Positions 28,640 through 36,694 of a stretch of DNA of 64,000 bases are shown piece by piece. The notes beneath the pieces are model-generated. The model did not search any database. It was not told the DNA's origin and saw nothing but the letters and a program-made list of their open reading frames with translations. The stretch comes from Polaromonas sp. (GTDB lineage: Bacteria > Pseudomonadota > Gammaproteobacteria > Burkholderiales > Burkholderiaceae_C): contig JAURWY010000013.1 of NCBI GenBank assembly GCA_030654695.1, forward strand, positions 28,265 to 92,264. Direction: 5' to 3'. The first letter of the stretch is position 1; the number at the start of each line of letters is the position of its first letter. A program made the translations under genes and the position numbers.

Positions 28640-28969
28640 ATGTATGAAGTTTGGCTCGGACTGAATATTTTGTATGAAATTGCACTCACCGTCTTACCCG
28701 TGCTGGCTGTTCTAGCGTTTGCATGGCTGGTCATTTTGGTGATTCGCAGGGAAAATTTGCGGCAAGCCCAAATCGGTCTGCTGTTGAGTGTGGCGGCGCT
28801 GGTCACCGTCGTAGCCGCGATCGCTTTGCCGTCTTTGTCCAAGTCGTCGTTGGCTGACATGGGTTACTGGGTGGACTGGGCCACCTTGCTGGGGGTTGCA
28901 GCCGGTTTTGGGTTTGCGGCCGCAGTGTTTCTTTGGCCTTTGTTGACGAGGGCGTCTCACCGGGTTTAA
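28640..28969 (+). CDS. Small three-helix membrane protein paired with SQR
   Basis: A 109-residue protein with three predicted membrane helices (about residues 13-35, 45-64 and 81-101) and short loops, the last ending in RASHRV. AAGGAG precedes the ATG, and the gene lies 18 bases after sqr. It may anchor the exported SQR to the membrane or form its quinone contact. No named domain is recognised. Confidence 0.7.
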   Translation: MYEVWLGLNILYEIALTVLPVLAVLAFAWLVILVIRRENLRQAQIGLLLSVAALVTVVAAIALPSLSKSSLADMGYWVDWATLLGVAAGFGFAAAVFLWPLLTRASHRV

Positions 28970-29124
28970 GCGATCGACTCGGCGGCGCTAGAAACGGCCC
29001 GCATCTTGCTGCGCGGTAACGGTCCTTCCATGTGTCGTTCGGGGCTGTCACCACACGGCCTCAGGTCGAATTCAGTGTGATTCTTGTGGGTGTCTTTTTT
29101 GCAATTCGGTAGAAGCGCAAAAAG

Positions 29125-29143
29125 GCCTGTAACCTTGACAGGC
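29125..29143 (+). promoter_or_regulatory. Small hairpin in the leader of the DUF3047 gene
   Basis: GCCTGT-AACCTTG-ACAGGC forms a 6-base stem with a 7-base loop 24 bases before the start. It could affect translation or be an operator. The rest of the 197-base gap back to 28969 shows nothing recognisable. Confidence 0.3.
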
Positions 29144-29166
29144 TAACAGCCCTATTTTCACAAGGC

Positions 29167-30015
29167 ATGAACTCAACCCAACACAATCCGGCCAACAACT
29201 GCGGGGCCATTACTGGCTCCCGTGCAGGCTCAAAGTTGGCGATGCTTTTGTGTGGTCTTCTTGCGTTCCAAGGTCACGCCAGCGCGGTCAGCGCCCCGAT
29301 CGCTGAGCCAACGCAACCGCAACCGCAACCGCAACCGCAACCGCAATCTCTAGCGCTGTGGGTTGGGAGGTTTGACGCGGGCTTAGCGCCTTGGCAGGAA
29401 GTTTTATTCAAGTCCGTGCCGCGTCCAAACATCTTTCGACCCCGAGAGTGGGATGGGGCGGCGGCGGTTGAGGTCAGCTCAAATGCCAGCATGTCCCTGC
29501 TGGCGCGTCCTCTCGCGATTGACTTGAACGCCACCCCGGTGCTGTGCTGGCGCTGGCGTATCAACGCGACCATCGCCGAGGCTGACATGCGCTTGCGAGA
29601 AGGGGACGACTACGCCGCCCGCGTCTATGTCAGCTTTGAGCTGCCCAAGTCCTCCATGAGCTTTGGCGTGCGCACAAAGCTGGGTTTGGCCCGCGCGATA
29701 TGGGGCAAGGACTTGCCCGACGCGGCTCTCAATTACGTCTGGGACAACCGGCAACCCAAAGGCACAGAGCAGCCCAACGCCTACACCGACAGGGCCATGA
29801 TGGTGGTGCTGCGCAGCGGCGACGCAGATGCGCGAAGATGGGTCTGGGAGCGCCGCAACGTGCAGAGCGACGTGAACCGTTTGTTTGGCCAAGGCGCACG
29901 TCCCGTGCAGCTCGCCTTGACGGCAGACACCGACAACACCCTGCAAAAGACCCAGTCGGGTTTTGCTGATTTTCACTTTGTCCCGGCCAATAGCCCCTGC
30001 GAGCCGCCCCGTTAG
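29167..30015 (+). CDS. DUF3047-family exported protein
   Basis: A 282-residue protein with a signal peptide (hydrophobic AMLLCGLLAFQGHASA, residues 24-40), a (QP)-repeat linker of about a dozen residues, and a DUF3047 domain from residue 62. Typical segments are VLCWRWRIN, DDYAARVYVSFEL, LNYVWDNR and DFHFV. DUF3047 proteins are secreted and uncharacterised. It precedes the arsS gene by 80 bases on the same strand and may be cotranscribed with the arsenosugar genes. The linker is encoded by a perfect hexanucleotide repeat. Confidence 0.85.
   Translation: MNSTQHNPANNCGAITGSRAGSKLAMLLCGLLAFQGHASAVSAPIAEPTQPQPQPQPQPQSLALWVGRFDAGLAPWQEVLFKSVPRPNIFRPREWDGAAAVEVSSNASMSLLARPLAIDLNATPVLCWRWRINATIAEADMRLREGDDYAARVYVSFELPKSSMSFGVRTKLGLARAIWGKDLPDAALNYVWDNRQPKGTEQPNAYTDRAMMVVLRSGDADARRWVWERRNVQSDVNRLFGQGARPVQLALTADTDNTLQKTQSGFADFHFVPANSPCEPPR
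29314..29343 (+). repeat. Five perfect CAACCG hexanucleotide repeats (in-frame)
   Basis: CAACCG is repeated five times, encoding Gln-Pro units in the linker of the DUF3047 protein. Because the unit is six bases, copy-number change would lengthen or shorten the linker without breaking the frame. Confidence 0.9.
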
Positions 30016-30095
30016 CCCATCCTCACGCTTGTCTGTCACCTTTTTGCACCAGCAGACGAATCATTCAAACACCACACCATCAAACCATTGCCGCC

Positions 30096-31070
30096 ATGAG
30101 ACCCACACTGCCTTTGCTACTTCAGACAGATTTCCCCGCCATCCGCCGTCAAACGCTGGACACCTTGCAGGTGAACTTGGGCTACAAGTGCAACCAGTCT
30201 TGCGTTCACTGCCACGTCAACGCCGGCCCAAACCGAACCGAGATGATGGACGAGGCCACCACGCATCTGGTGCTGGCGTTGTTGGAGGCGCGTCAGTTGA
30301 AGACGCTGGACCTGACCGGCGGCGCACCGGAGCTCAATGTCCATTTCAAAGCCTTGGTCAGGGCTGCCCGTCGCTTGGGGGTGCGCGTCATTGACCGCTG
30401 CAATCTGACCATTTTGTCGGAGCCCGGACAAGAAGACTTGGCCGCCTTTTTGGCTGAAGAGGGGGTCGAGGTCATGGCTTCTATGCCGTGTTATTCACCG
30501 GCCAATGTGGACCGCCAGCGCGGTGAGGGCGTCTTCGACCTCAGCATTGCCGGTCTGCGTGCTTTGAATGCACTGGGTTACGCGCAGGACGGTTCGGGCT
30601 TGGTGCTCAACCTCGCCTACAACCCTCAAGGCCCGGTGCTGCCGCCGGCGCAGGGGCCGTTGGAGACGGATTACAAGCGAGAGTTGCTGCAGCACTTTGG
30701 CATTCGCTTCAACCAATTGTTTGCCTTGACCAACATGCCCGTGCAGCGCTTTGGCAGCACCTTGGTGAGCAAGGGCACTTTCAACGATTACATGAAGTTG
30801 CTCAAGTCGTCTTACCGCGCCGAAAACCTGGACCACGTGATGTGCCGCACGCTGATCAGCGTCGACTGGCAGGGCTATTTGTACGACTGTGACTTCAATC
30901 AAATGCTCGGACTGCCGGCCCAAGTCGCCGATGGCAAAGTACGCTCGCACCTGCGTGACCTGTTAGACCACGACAACACGGGCCAACCGATCCGAGTGGC
31001 TGACCATTGCTATGGCTGCACGGCAGGGCAGGGCAGCAGTTGCGGTGGCGCCTTGGAGGCAGCCGCTTGA
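30096..31070 (+). CDS. arsS: Arsenosugar biosynthesis radical SAM protein ArsS
   Basis: A 324-residue radical SAM enzyme. The cluster motif CX3CX2C is seen in YKCNQSCVHCHVNAGP (Cys30, 34, 37), with LTGGAPELN as the SAM-binding GGE-like segment. The C-terminal DUF3641-type region has CNLTIL, SMPCYSP, YDCDFNQMLGLP and CYGCTAGQGSSCGGAL, rich in Cys as expected. Family knowledge: ArsS uses SAM to attach an adenosyl-derived group to dimethylarsenic, giving a 5'-deoxy-5'-dimethylarsinoyl adenosine precursor of arsenosugars. No selenocysteine codon is evident; the C-terminal site reads Cys. It heads a tight four-gene overlap. Confidence 0.93.
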   Translation: MRPTLPLLLQTDFPAIRRQTLDTLQVNLGYKCNQSCVHCHVNAGPNRTEMMDEATTHLVLALLEARQLKTLDLTGGAPELNVHFKALVRAARRLGVRVIDRCNLTILSEPGQEDLAAFLAEEGVEVMASMPCYSPANVDRQRGEGVFDLSIAGLRALNALGYAQDGSGLVLNLAYNPQGPVLPPAQGPLETDYKRELLQHFGIRFNQLFALTNMPVQRFGSTLVSKGTFNDYMKLLKSSYRAENLDHVMCRTLISVDWQGYLYDCDFNQMLGLPAQVADGKVRSHLRDLLDHDNTGQPIRVADHCYGCTAGQGSSCGGALEAAA

Positions 31071-33235
31071 TGGCGATCAGCCGCTCATGGGTCCGCTGGG
31101 GTCTGGTGGCCTTGGCGGGTGTGGGCGTGGTTTTGGCCTACCAGCAATTGGGCTTGGGGCAATGGCTCACACTGGAGCAGCTCAAGGCCAGCCGGGACAC
31201 GCTCACAGGCATTTACAACACCCACCCAGCCCAGACCGTGCTGGGTTTCTTTGGTCTGTATGTGCTGGCGACGGCTCTGTCGTTTCCTGGGGCTTCGATC
31301 CTCACCCTAGCGGCTGGTGCCATGTTCGGCTTGGGGCTGGGGCTGGTGGTCGTCTCATTCGCCTCTAGCATCGGAGCCTTGTTGGCTTTTTGGGTCTCGC
31401 GCTACCTGCTGCGCGACACGATCCAGCTGCGTTTCGGGAAATTTTTGGCACCCATCAATGCGGGCCTGGCCAAGGACGGCACCCTCTATTTACTGACCCT
31501 GCGCTTGGTGCCGGTTTTTCCGTTCTGGCTCATCAATTTGCTGATGGGCTTAACGACCATTGGCGCGCGCCAGTTTTACATCGTCAGCCAGATCGGCATG
31601 TTGGTGGGCACGGTGGTGTACGTCAATGCGGGCACACAGCTGGCTGGCATCGAATCGGCGGCAGATATTTTGTCGCCCGGCCTGTTGGCCAGTTTTGCGC
31701 TGCTCGGGCTGCTGCCCCTGATGGCCAAGTTCATCGTCAATGCTTTGCAACGCCGAAAAGTCTATGCGGGCTGGTCCAAGCCAAAGCATTTCGACCGTAA
31801 CTTGGTGGTGATTGGCGCGGGTGCTGGCGGCTTGGTTTCGGCCTACATCGGGGCTGTCGTCAAGGCCAAAGTCACAATGGTCGAAGGCCACAAGTTGGGC
31901 GGGGACTGCCTGAACTTCGGCTGCGTGCCGAGTAAAGCGCTGATTCGTTCGGCCAAGGCTGCCAAGCAGCTCAAGCAAGCTCAAACGATGGGTCTTCGGG
32001 GCGTTCAGGGCGAGGTTGACTTTGCGGCGGTGATGCAGCGGGTGCATGCTGTGATCCGCGACATTGAACCTCACGATTCGGTTGAGCGTTACACCGGTTT
32101 GGGCGTGGAGGTGTTGCAGGGGCATGCACTGATCACCTCACCTTGGACCGTGGAAGTGTCCCTGCCCGATGGTACCCAACAGACGCTGACGGCTCGCAAC
32201 ATCGTGATAGCCGCCGGTGCCAGCCCCTTCGTACCGCCCATTCCTGGCTTGAAGGCGGCGGGCTACCTGACCAGCGACACGGTCTGGAACCTCACGGCAT
32301 TGCCCCAGCGTTTGGTGGTGCTGGGCGGTGGCCCCGTTGGTTGCGAGTTGTCGCAGAGCTTTGCCCGTTTGGGTAGCCAAGTGACGCAGGTCGAAATGGC
32401 GCCTCGCATCATGGTGCGTGAAGATCCTGAGGTCAGCGCGCTGGTGGCGGCCTCGCTACGCGCTGATGAGGTGCGCTTGCTGACCGGCCATGAGGCGGTG
32501 CGTGTGGAGGTGGTCGAGGGCGAAAAGCGCCTGATCGTCAAACACGGTCATGAGGAGGTGTCGATCCCGTTTGACCAGCTGTTGTGCGCCGTCGGTCGCA
32601 GCCCCCGCGTGACGGGCTACGGGCTTGAAGCGCTGGGGATTGCGCTAACACCCCGCAAGACCATCGACACCAACGCCTACATGCAAACACGCTACCCCAA
32701 CATCTATGCCGTGGGTGATGTTGCCGGTCCGTTCCAGTTCACCCACACGGCCGCGCACCAAGCTTGGTATGCCGCCGTCAATGCCTTGTTTGGCCGCTTC
32801 AAAAAGTTCGCGGTCGATTATTCGGTCATCCCTTGGGCCACCTTCACCGATCCAGAGGTGGCTCGGGTTGGCTTGTCCGAAACAGAGGCTGTGGAAAAAG
32901 GCATTGCTTTCGAAGTGACCCGCTACGGGATGGAGGACTTAGACCGCGCGATTGCCGATGGCACGGCCTACGGCTTTGTGAAGGTCTTGACCGTACCCGG
33001 AAAAGACAAAATTTTAGGCGTCACCATCGTCGGCGAGCACGCCGCTGACCTGCTTGCAGAGTACGTACTCGCCATGAAGCACAAACTTGGACTGAACAAG
33101 ATTTTGGGCACCATTCACACTTACCCGACGATGTCAGAGGCCAACAAGTATGCCGCCGGCGAGTGGAAACGAGCGCATGCACCCAAGCGTTTACTGGCGT
33201 GGCTAGAGCATTTTCATGCGTGGGAGCGTTCGTGA
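31070..33235 (+). CDS. Fusion of a TVP38/DedA-like membrane domain and a mercuric-reductase-like flavoprotein
   Basis: A 721-residue two-part protein. Residues 1-230 form a TVP38/TMEM64 (SNARE-associated) membrane domain with five to six helices and the motifs LSFPGASILTLAAGAMFG and LRLVPVFPFWLINLLMG. Residues 240-721 form a pyridine-nucleotide-disulfide oxidoreductase: FAD motif VIGAGAGGLVSAY, redox disulfide GGDCLNFGCVPSK, NAD motif LGGGPVGCELSQSFARLG, GDVAGP, and the C-terminal active-site His region HTYPTMSEANK. The disulfide and His indicate a working thiol reductase like MerA or Lpd. It lacks a MerA heavy-metal-associated domain. The ATG overlaps the arsS stop by one base. Arsenic or thiol redox work at the membrane is plausible. 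Confidence 0.88.
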   Translation: MAISRSWVRWGLVALAGVGVVLAYQQLGLGQWLTLEQLKASRDTLTGIYNTHPAQTVLGFFGLYVLATALSFPGASILTLAAGAMFGLGLGLVVVSFASSIGALLAFWVSRYLLRDTIQLRFGKFLAPINAGLAKDGTLYLLTLRLVPVFPFWLINLLMGLTTIGARQFYIVSQIGMLVGTVVYVNAGTQLAGIESAADILSPGLLASFALLGLLPLMAKFIVNALQRRKVYAGWSKPKHFDRNLVVIGAGAGGLVSAYIGAVVKAKVTMVEGHKLGGDCLNFGCVPSKALIRSAKAAKQLKQAQTMGLRGVQGEVDFAAVMQRVHAVIRDIEPHDSVERYTGLGVEVLQGHALITSPWTVEVSLPDGTQQTLTARNIVIAAGASPFVPPIPGLKAAGYLTSDTVWNLTALPQRLVVLGGGPVGCELSQSFARLGSQVTQVEMAPRIMVREDPEVSALVAASLRADEVRLLTGHEAVRVEVVEGEKRLIVKHGHEEVSIPFDQLLCAVGRSPRVTGYGLEALGIALTPRKTIDTNAYMQTRYPNIYAVGDVAGPFQFTHTAAHQAWYAAVNALFGRFKKFAVDYSVIPWATFTDPEVARVGLSETEAVEKGIAFEVTRYGMEDLDRAIADGTAYGFVKVLTVPGKDKILGVTIVGEHAADLLAEYVLAMKHKLGLNKILGTIHTYPTMSEANKYAAGEWKRAHAPKRLLAWLEHFHAWERS

Positions 33236-33939
33236 CGACCCTTGATAAGGACAACGCTGTGCAGCCTGTTGCCTTGTCTATCGTCATGCCCGCGCTCAAT
33301 GAGGGCCAGACCATCGAGGTCAGTTTGGGCTGGCTGGCGCCGCTGCGGGAGAGGGGTGTTGAGGTGATTGTGGTGGACGGTGGCAGCCAAGACGACACCG
33401 CATGCCGTGCGCGGCCTCTTGCCGACGTCGTCATAGAGGCCGCACGCGGCCGTGCGCGGCAGATGAACGCTGGCGCCGCCGCGGCACAAGGCACCGTCTT
33501 GCTTTTTTTGCATGCCGACACGCAACTACCGCCCGACGCCGACGATCTCGTTTTGAAAGCCATCCAAGCCGGTGGCGTGTGGGGCCGCTTCGACGTGCGC
33601 ATCGAGGGGCGTCACCCCATGTTGCGGGTGGTGGCCGGCTTGATGAATTGGCGTTCTCGCCTGACGGGCTTGGCCACCGGTGACCAAGCGATGTTTGTTC
33701 GCCGCGATGTGTTCGGACGCGTCGGCGGCTTTGCAGACCAGCCACTGATGGAGGACATCGAGTTGTGCCAACGGTTGCGCCGTCTGTCACGGCCTGTTTT
33801 GCTGCGCCAAAAAGTGCTGACCTCTGGCCGGCGGTGGGAGATCCGGGGCGTTTGGCGGACCATCTTTTTAATGTGGCACTTGCGCTGGCGTTACTGGCGT
33901 GGCGAGTCGGCAGACCGGCTGGCGGAGTCTTACCGATGA
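33232..33939 (+). CDS. TIGR04283-family glycosyltransferase (arsenosugar cluster)
   Basis: A 235-residue family-2 glycosyltransferase. The start is the GTG overlapping the preceding stop. The GT-A fold shows SIVMPALNEGQTI, VIVVDGGSQDDT and the metal-binding HADTQLPPD; ATGDQAMFVRR and PLMEDIELCQRLR complete the GT2 acceptor side. TIGR04283 genes characteristically lie beside arsS and are thought to add sugar-derived groups to the arsenic-bearing ribose. No membrane helix is obvious apart from an amphipathic C terminus (IFLMWHLRWRYWRG). Confidence 0.9.
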   Translation: MTTLDKDNAVQPVALSIVMPALNEGQTIEVSLGWLAPLRERGVEVIVVDGGSQDDTACRARPLADVVIEAARGRARQMNAGAAAAQGTVLLFLHADTQLPPDADDLVLKAIQAGGVWGRFDVRIEGRHPMLRVVAGLMNWRSRLTGLATGDQAMFVRRDVFGRVGGFADQPLMEDIELCQRLRRLSRPVLLRQKVLTSGRRWEIRGVWRTIFLMWHLRWRYWRGESADRLAESYR

Positions 33940-34580
33940 GCACTGCTTTGATCGTTTTTGCCAAAGCCCCCGTGGCAGGCCAAGCCAAGACGCGGCTGAT
34001 CCCCGCCTTGGGTGCGCAGGGCGCGGCCAACTTGGCTGAACAGCTGCTGCTGCACACGCTCCAGCAGGCCTTTGAGTTGCCCGTCGAGCACCTTGAACTG
34101 TGTGTCTCGCCCGACGCCCAGCACCCGGCTTTTGAGCAGGCTCAGTCGGCAGCTCAGGGGCGGCTGCACCTGACCTTACAGGGAGTCGGGGACCTGGGTG
34201 AACGCATGCACCGGGCGCTGACGCGAGCGCTGACGACGCACAGCAAAAGCCTGTTGATTGGCACTGATGCCCCGGCGCTGACGACCCCGATGTTGCAGCT
34301 GGCGCTGCAGGCTTTGGATCGTCACGACGCCGTTTTCGTCCCTGCGCTGGACGGCGGTTACGTCCTCGTGGGGCTGACGCGGCCGGCCGCGACCTTGTTT
34401 TTAGGTATGACCTGGAGCACGCCGCAGGTGATGGCGCAGACCCGCGAACGGGCTCGTCAGGCGGGGTTGCAATGGGCCGAGTTGGCGCCCGTGGCCGACA
34501 TCGATGAGCCCAGCGACCTGACGCATTTGCCACCGGGTCTGATCACCTTCCCCCCACAAATTATTCGGCTAAAGGATTGA
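33936..34580 (+). CDS. TIGR04282-family (DUF2064) nucleotidyl/glycosyltransferase-like protein
   Basis: A 214-residue GT-A-like protein. It begins IVFAKAPVAGQAKTRLIPALG, close to the nucleotide-binding start of CofC/MobA-like transferases. LLIGTDAPALTTPMLQLALQAL carries the conserved Asp, and VPALDGGYVLVGL is typical of DUF2064. It overlaps the previous gene by four bases. TIGR04282 and TIGR04283 are usually adjacent, as here, and probably act in sequence to build the arsenosugar or a lipid-linked form. Confidence 0.88.
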   Translation: MSTALIVFAKAPVAGQAKTRLIPALGAQGAANLAEQLLLHTLQQAFELPVEHLELCVSPDAQHPAFEQAQSAAQGRLHLTLQGVGDLGERMHRALTRALTTHSKSLLIGTDAPALTTPMLQLALQALDRHDAVFVPALDGGYVLVGLTRPAATLFLGMTWSTPQVMAQTRERARQAGLQWAELAPVADIDEPSDLTHLPPGLITFPPQIIRLKD

Positions 34581-34582
34581 AC

Positions 34583-35428
34583 ATGCTCGCTATCGTCGGA
34601 GGCACCGGTCTCTATGAACTTCCCAGACTGAACATCACCGACCGCATTCAGGTCAGCACGCCTTTTGGCGACCCCTCGGGTGACATCCTGAGAGGTCGCG
34701 TCGGCCTCAACGAGGTTCTTTTTCTCGCCCGACACGGCGCTGGCCACCGCTTCTTGCCCCATGAGGTGAACTACCGCGCCAACGTGTTCGCCCTCAAGCA
34801 AGCCGGCGCCACGATGTTGTTGGGTTTTTCTGCCGTGGGGAGCTTGGCAGAGGAGGTTAAGCCGGGCGAGATGGCCATGCCCGAACAGTATTTCGATTGG
34901 ACTCGCGGCCATCGGCAGCGCACTTTTTTTGGCGCGGGCGTTGCGGCGCACGTGTCCACTGCCAAGCCCGTGAGTTCGGCCTTGGTCGATGCCGTGATGG
35001 TGGCTGCGGTGCAGGCCGGCCATTCGATTCACCGAGATTTGACTTACGCCTGTGTGGAGGGCCCCCGTTTGGGCACTCAGGCCGAGAGCCACTTCCTGCG
35101 TCTGGCCGGCTGCCATTTGGTCGGCATGACCAACGTGCCCGAAGTGTTCTTGGCGCGAGAAGCTCAGATGGCCTACGCCACAGTGGGTCTGGTGACTGAT
35201 TACGATTGTTGGCTTGAGGATCCGGCGCAGCATGTCAGCGTGTCGGGCATTTTTGAACTCTACGGCAAGACCCTTGCGAAGGCGTCACAGGTTCTTGATG
35301 CCTTGCTGAGCCAAGCCCTGCCCACGCCTGAACCGAGCATACGCACGGCGCTGGCCAGCGCCATGCTGACCCCGGATGCCGCGTTCACGGCAGATCAAAA
35401 ATTTTGGATTGATGTGCTACGACGTTGA
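34583..35428 (+). CDS. 5'-methylthioadenosine phosphorylase-like (purine nucleoside phosphorylase family 2)
   Basis: A 281-residue phosphorylase of the MtnP/PNP-2 family. Motifs are IVGGTGLYEL, LARHGAGHRFLPHEVNYRAN, the phosphate-site FSAVGSL, EGPRLGTQAESHF, GMTNVPEVFLAREAQM, and DYDCW. The enzyme class splits MTA or related 5'-modified adenosines with phosphate, giving adenine and a ribose-1-phosphate. Because ArsS makes a 5'-arsinoyl-deoxyadenosine, this enzyme is a natural candidate to remove its adenine; that is an inference from context. The ATG at 34583 with AAAGGA seven bases upstream is preferred over the TTG two codons earlier. Confidence 0.88.
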   Translation: MLAIVGGTGLYELPRLNITDRIQVSTPFGDPSGDILRGRVGLNEVLFLARHGAGHRFLPHEVNYRANVFALKQAGATMLLGFSAVGSLAEEVKPGEMAMPEQYFDWTRGHRQRTFFGAGVAAHVSTAKPVSSALVDAVMVAAVQAGHSIHRDLTYACVEGPRLGTQAESHFLRLAGCHLVGMTNVPEVFLAREAQMAYATVGLVTDYDCWLEDPAQHVSVSGIFELYGKTLAKASQVLDALLSQALPTPEPSIRTALASAMLTPDAAFTADQKFWIDVLRR

Positions 35429-36013
35429 TAGGGCTTGATCGCGCCAGACGGCGGCATACAGCAGCCAAGCGCCGCCAGCCGCGATGCCGAGGCCGATCAA
35501 ACCCCAACCGGTCGAGACTTGGCTGGCCAGCGAATAGGCGTTGCAAAGTCGCAGTTCTGTGGTGATGAAATAGACACCCAGCCAGATCAGCATCGACACC
35601 GTCAAGGCTACAAAAAATAGCTGCAGCACGCTCGGCGAGCGATCAAACGCATGCTTTGACAAAGCACCTGCTACAAACAGCGTTAGCAGTTTGAGCCCGT
35701 CGGCTTCGGGCATAACAACGGCGCGGTCGATCGCTGACGGCAGCATCCAATACGCCAGAATCAAAAAGGTGAGAAAAAATCCATTCAGGCCGTAGACATT
35801 CCATGCGGTCATGAACTGAAAGGGACTGCGCTGAGGCCATGCAGACATCGTCAACCAGCCGGCCAACACCAGCAGCGGCATTTGCACCACCATGTGCCAC
35901 AACATGCTTTGCTCGATCAAGCTTCGCAAGGGTGGTACTGACAGGCTGATCGCCAGCAGACTGACTGCCAAAGCGGCAGTCCTTACCCGCGTGAAAGAAC
36001 TTGAGAGTGTCAT
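35417..36013 (-). CDS. Membrane protein of the oxidase operon, unassigned
   Basis: A 198-residue integral membrane protein with about six helices. The second begins HMVVQMPLLVLAGWL. It lies 12 bases after the SCO gene in the cbb3-like operon and overlaps the end of the phosphorylase gene convergently by 12 bases. The position and the HxxxQ-type helix bring to mind CtaG-like caa3/cbb3 assembly factors, but the likeness is weak. No cofactor motif is certain. Confidence 0.7.
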   Translation of the reverse strand: MTLSSSFTRVRTAALAVSLLAISLSVPPLRSLIEQSMLWHMVVQMPLLVLAGWLTMSAWPQRSPFQFMTAWNVYGLNGFFLTFLILAYWMLPSAIDRAVVMPEADGLKLLTLFVAGALSKHAFDRSPSVLQLFFVALTVSMLIWLGVYFITTELRLCNAYSLASQVSTGWGLIGLGIAAGGAWLLYAAVWRDQALSTS

Positions 36014-36025
36014 CGGCTTATCGAC

Positions 36026-36694
36026 TTAGCGCGCCAAGGCCAGCGCAGCGTTGAGCGCATCGCTCGGCCGGTCGTAGTCCATGATGCTAACGAGTTGGCC
36101 TTGGGTATTCACCAAATGCAGCGCGGCATTGTGCTCGAACTCACCCAAGGGCGCGGGCACCACCATGATGCCAAAAGAGTCCAGCAAACGCCGCCTGTCT
36201 TGCCAGCGGGACAGCGTCTCAATGCGCCACACGCCCGGGTCCATGCGCATCCGCGTGGCGTAGTTCTGCAGTGCCTTGGGATCGTCATTTGCGGGGTCAA
36301 AACTGATCGACAGCAAACCCACTTGTTGCTGCAGGCTGCGCTCGATGATCTCCGTCTGAAGTTGCTGATAGACCGAGCCAAGCGCACTGCAGATGGTTTG
36401 GCAGCGGGTGTAAACGAAGTCGACAATCAAGACTCGGCCGTCGAGATTCAGACGCTGGTGCAAGCCCATTTTTTGATGCGCGGCATCGAGCAGCTCAAAG
36501 TTAGGAATCTGAAGCGCTTGCCGGCTCACTTCTGAGCGGCGCAAACCCTCTGTGGTGAAGGCTTGGCCCCGGTTTGTGGCGACAAAAAGCAGCCCAAAGC
36601 CCAGCAACAGCAGCAGCAAACTCAGGGCAAAAGTCTTCAGCAAGCCCGCCGTGGGCGAAGCCTTCTGCGGGTCAAGACTAGAGTTCTTGTCCAC
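36026..36694 (-). CDS. SCO1/SenC-family copper chaperone (GTG start)
   Basis: A 222-residue thioredoxin-fold protein with one N-terminal membrane anchor (residues 20-40). The copper site is complete: CX3C in YTRCQTIC (Cys98, Cys102) and the distal His in EFEHNAALHLV. SCO proteins deliver copper to the oxidase CuA or CuB centre. There is no CuA subunit in this operon, so delivery to the CuB site of the CcoN-like subunit is the likely job. The GTG start lies 17 bases inside the end of the upstream cytochrome gene. Confidence 0.9.
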   Translation of the reverse strand: MDKNSSLDPQKASPTAGLLKTFALSLLLLLLGFGLLFVATNRGQAFTTEGLRRSEVSRQALQIPNFELLDAAHQKMGLHQRLNLDGRVLIVDFVYTRCQTICSALGSVYQQLQTEIIERSLQQQVGLLSISFDPANDDPKALQNYATRMRMDPGVWRIETLSRWQDRRRLLDSFGIMVVPAPLGEFEHNAALHLVNTQGQLVSIMDYDRPSDALNAALALAR

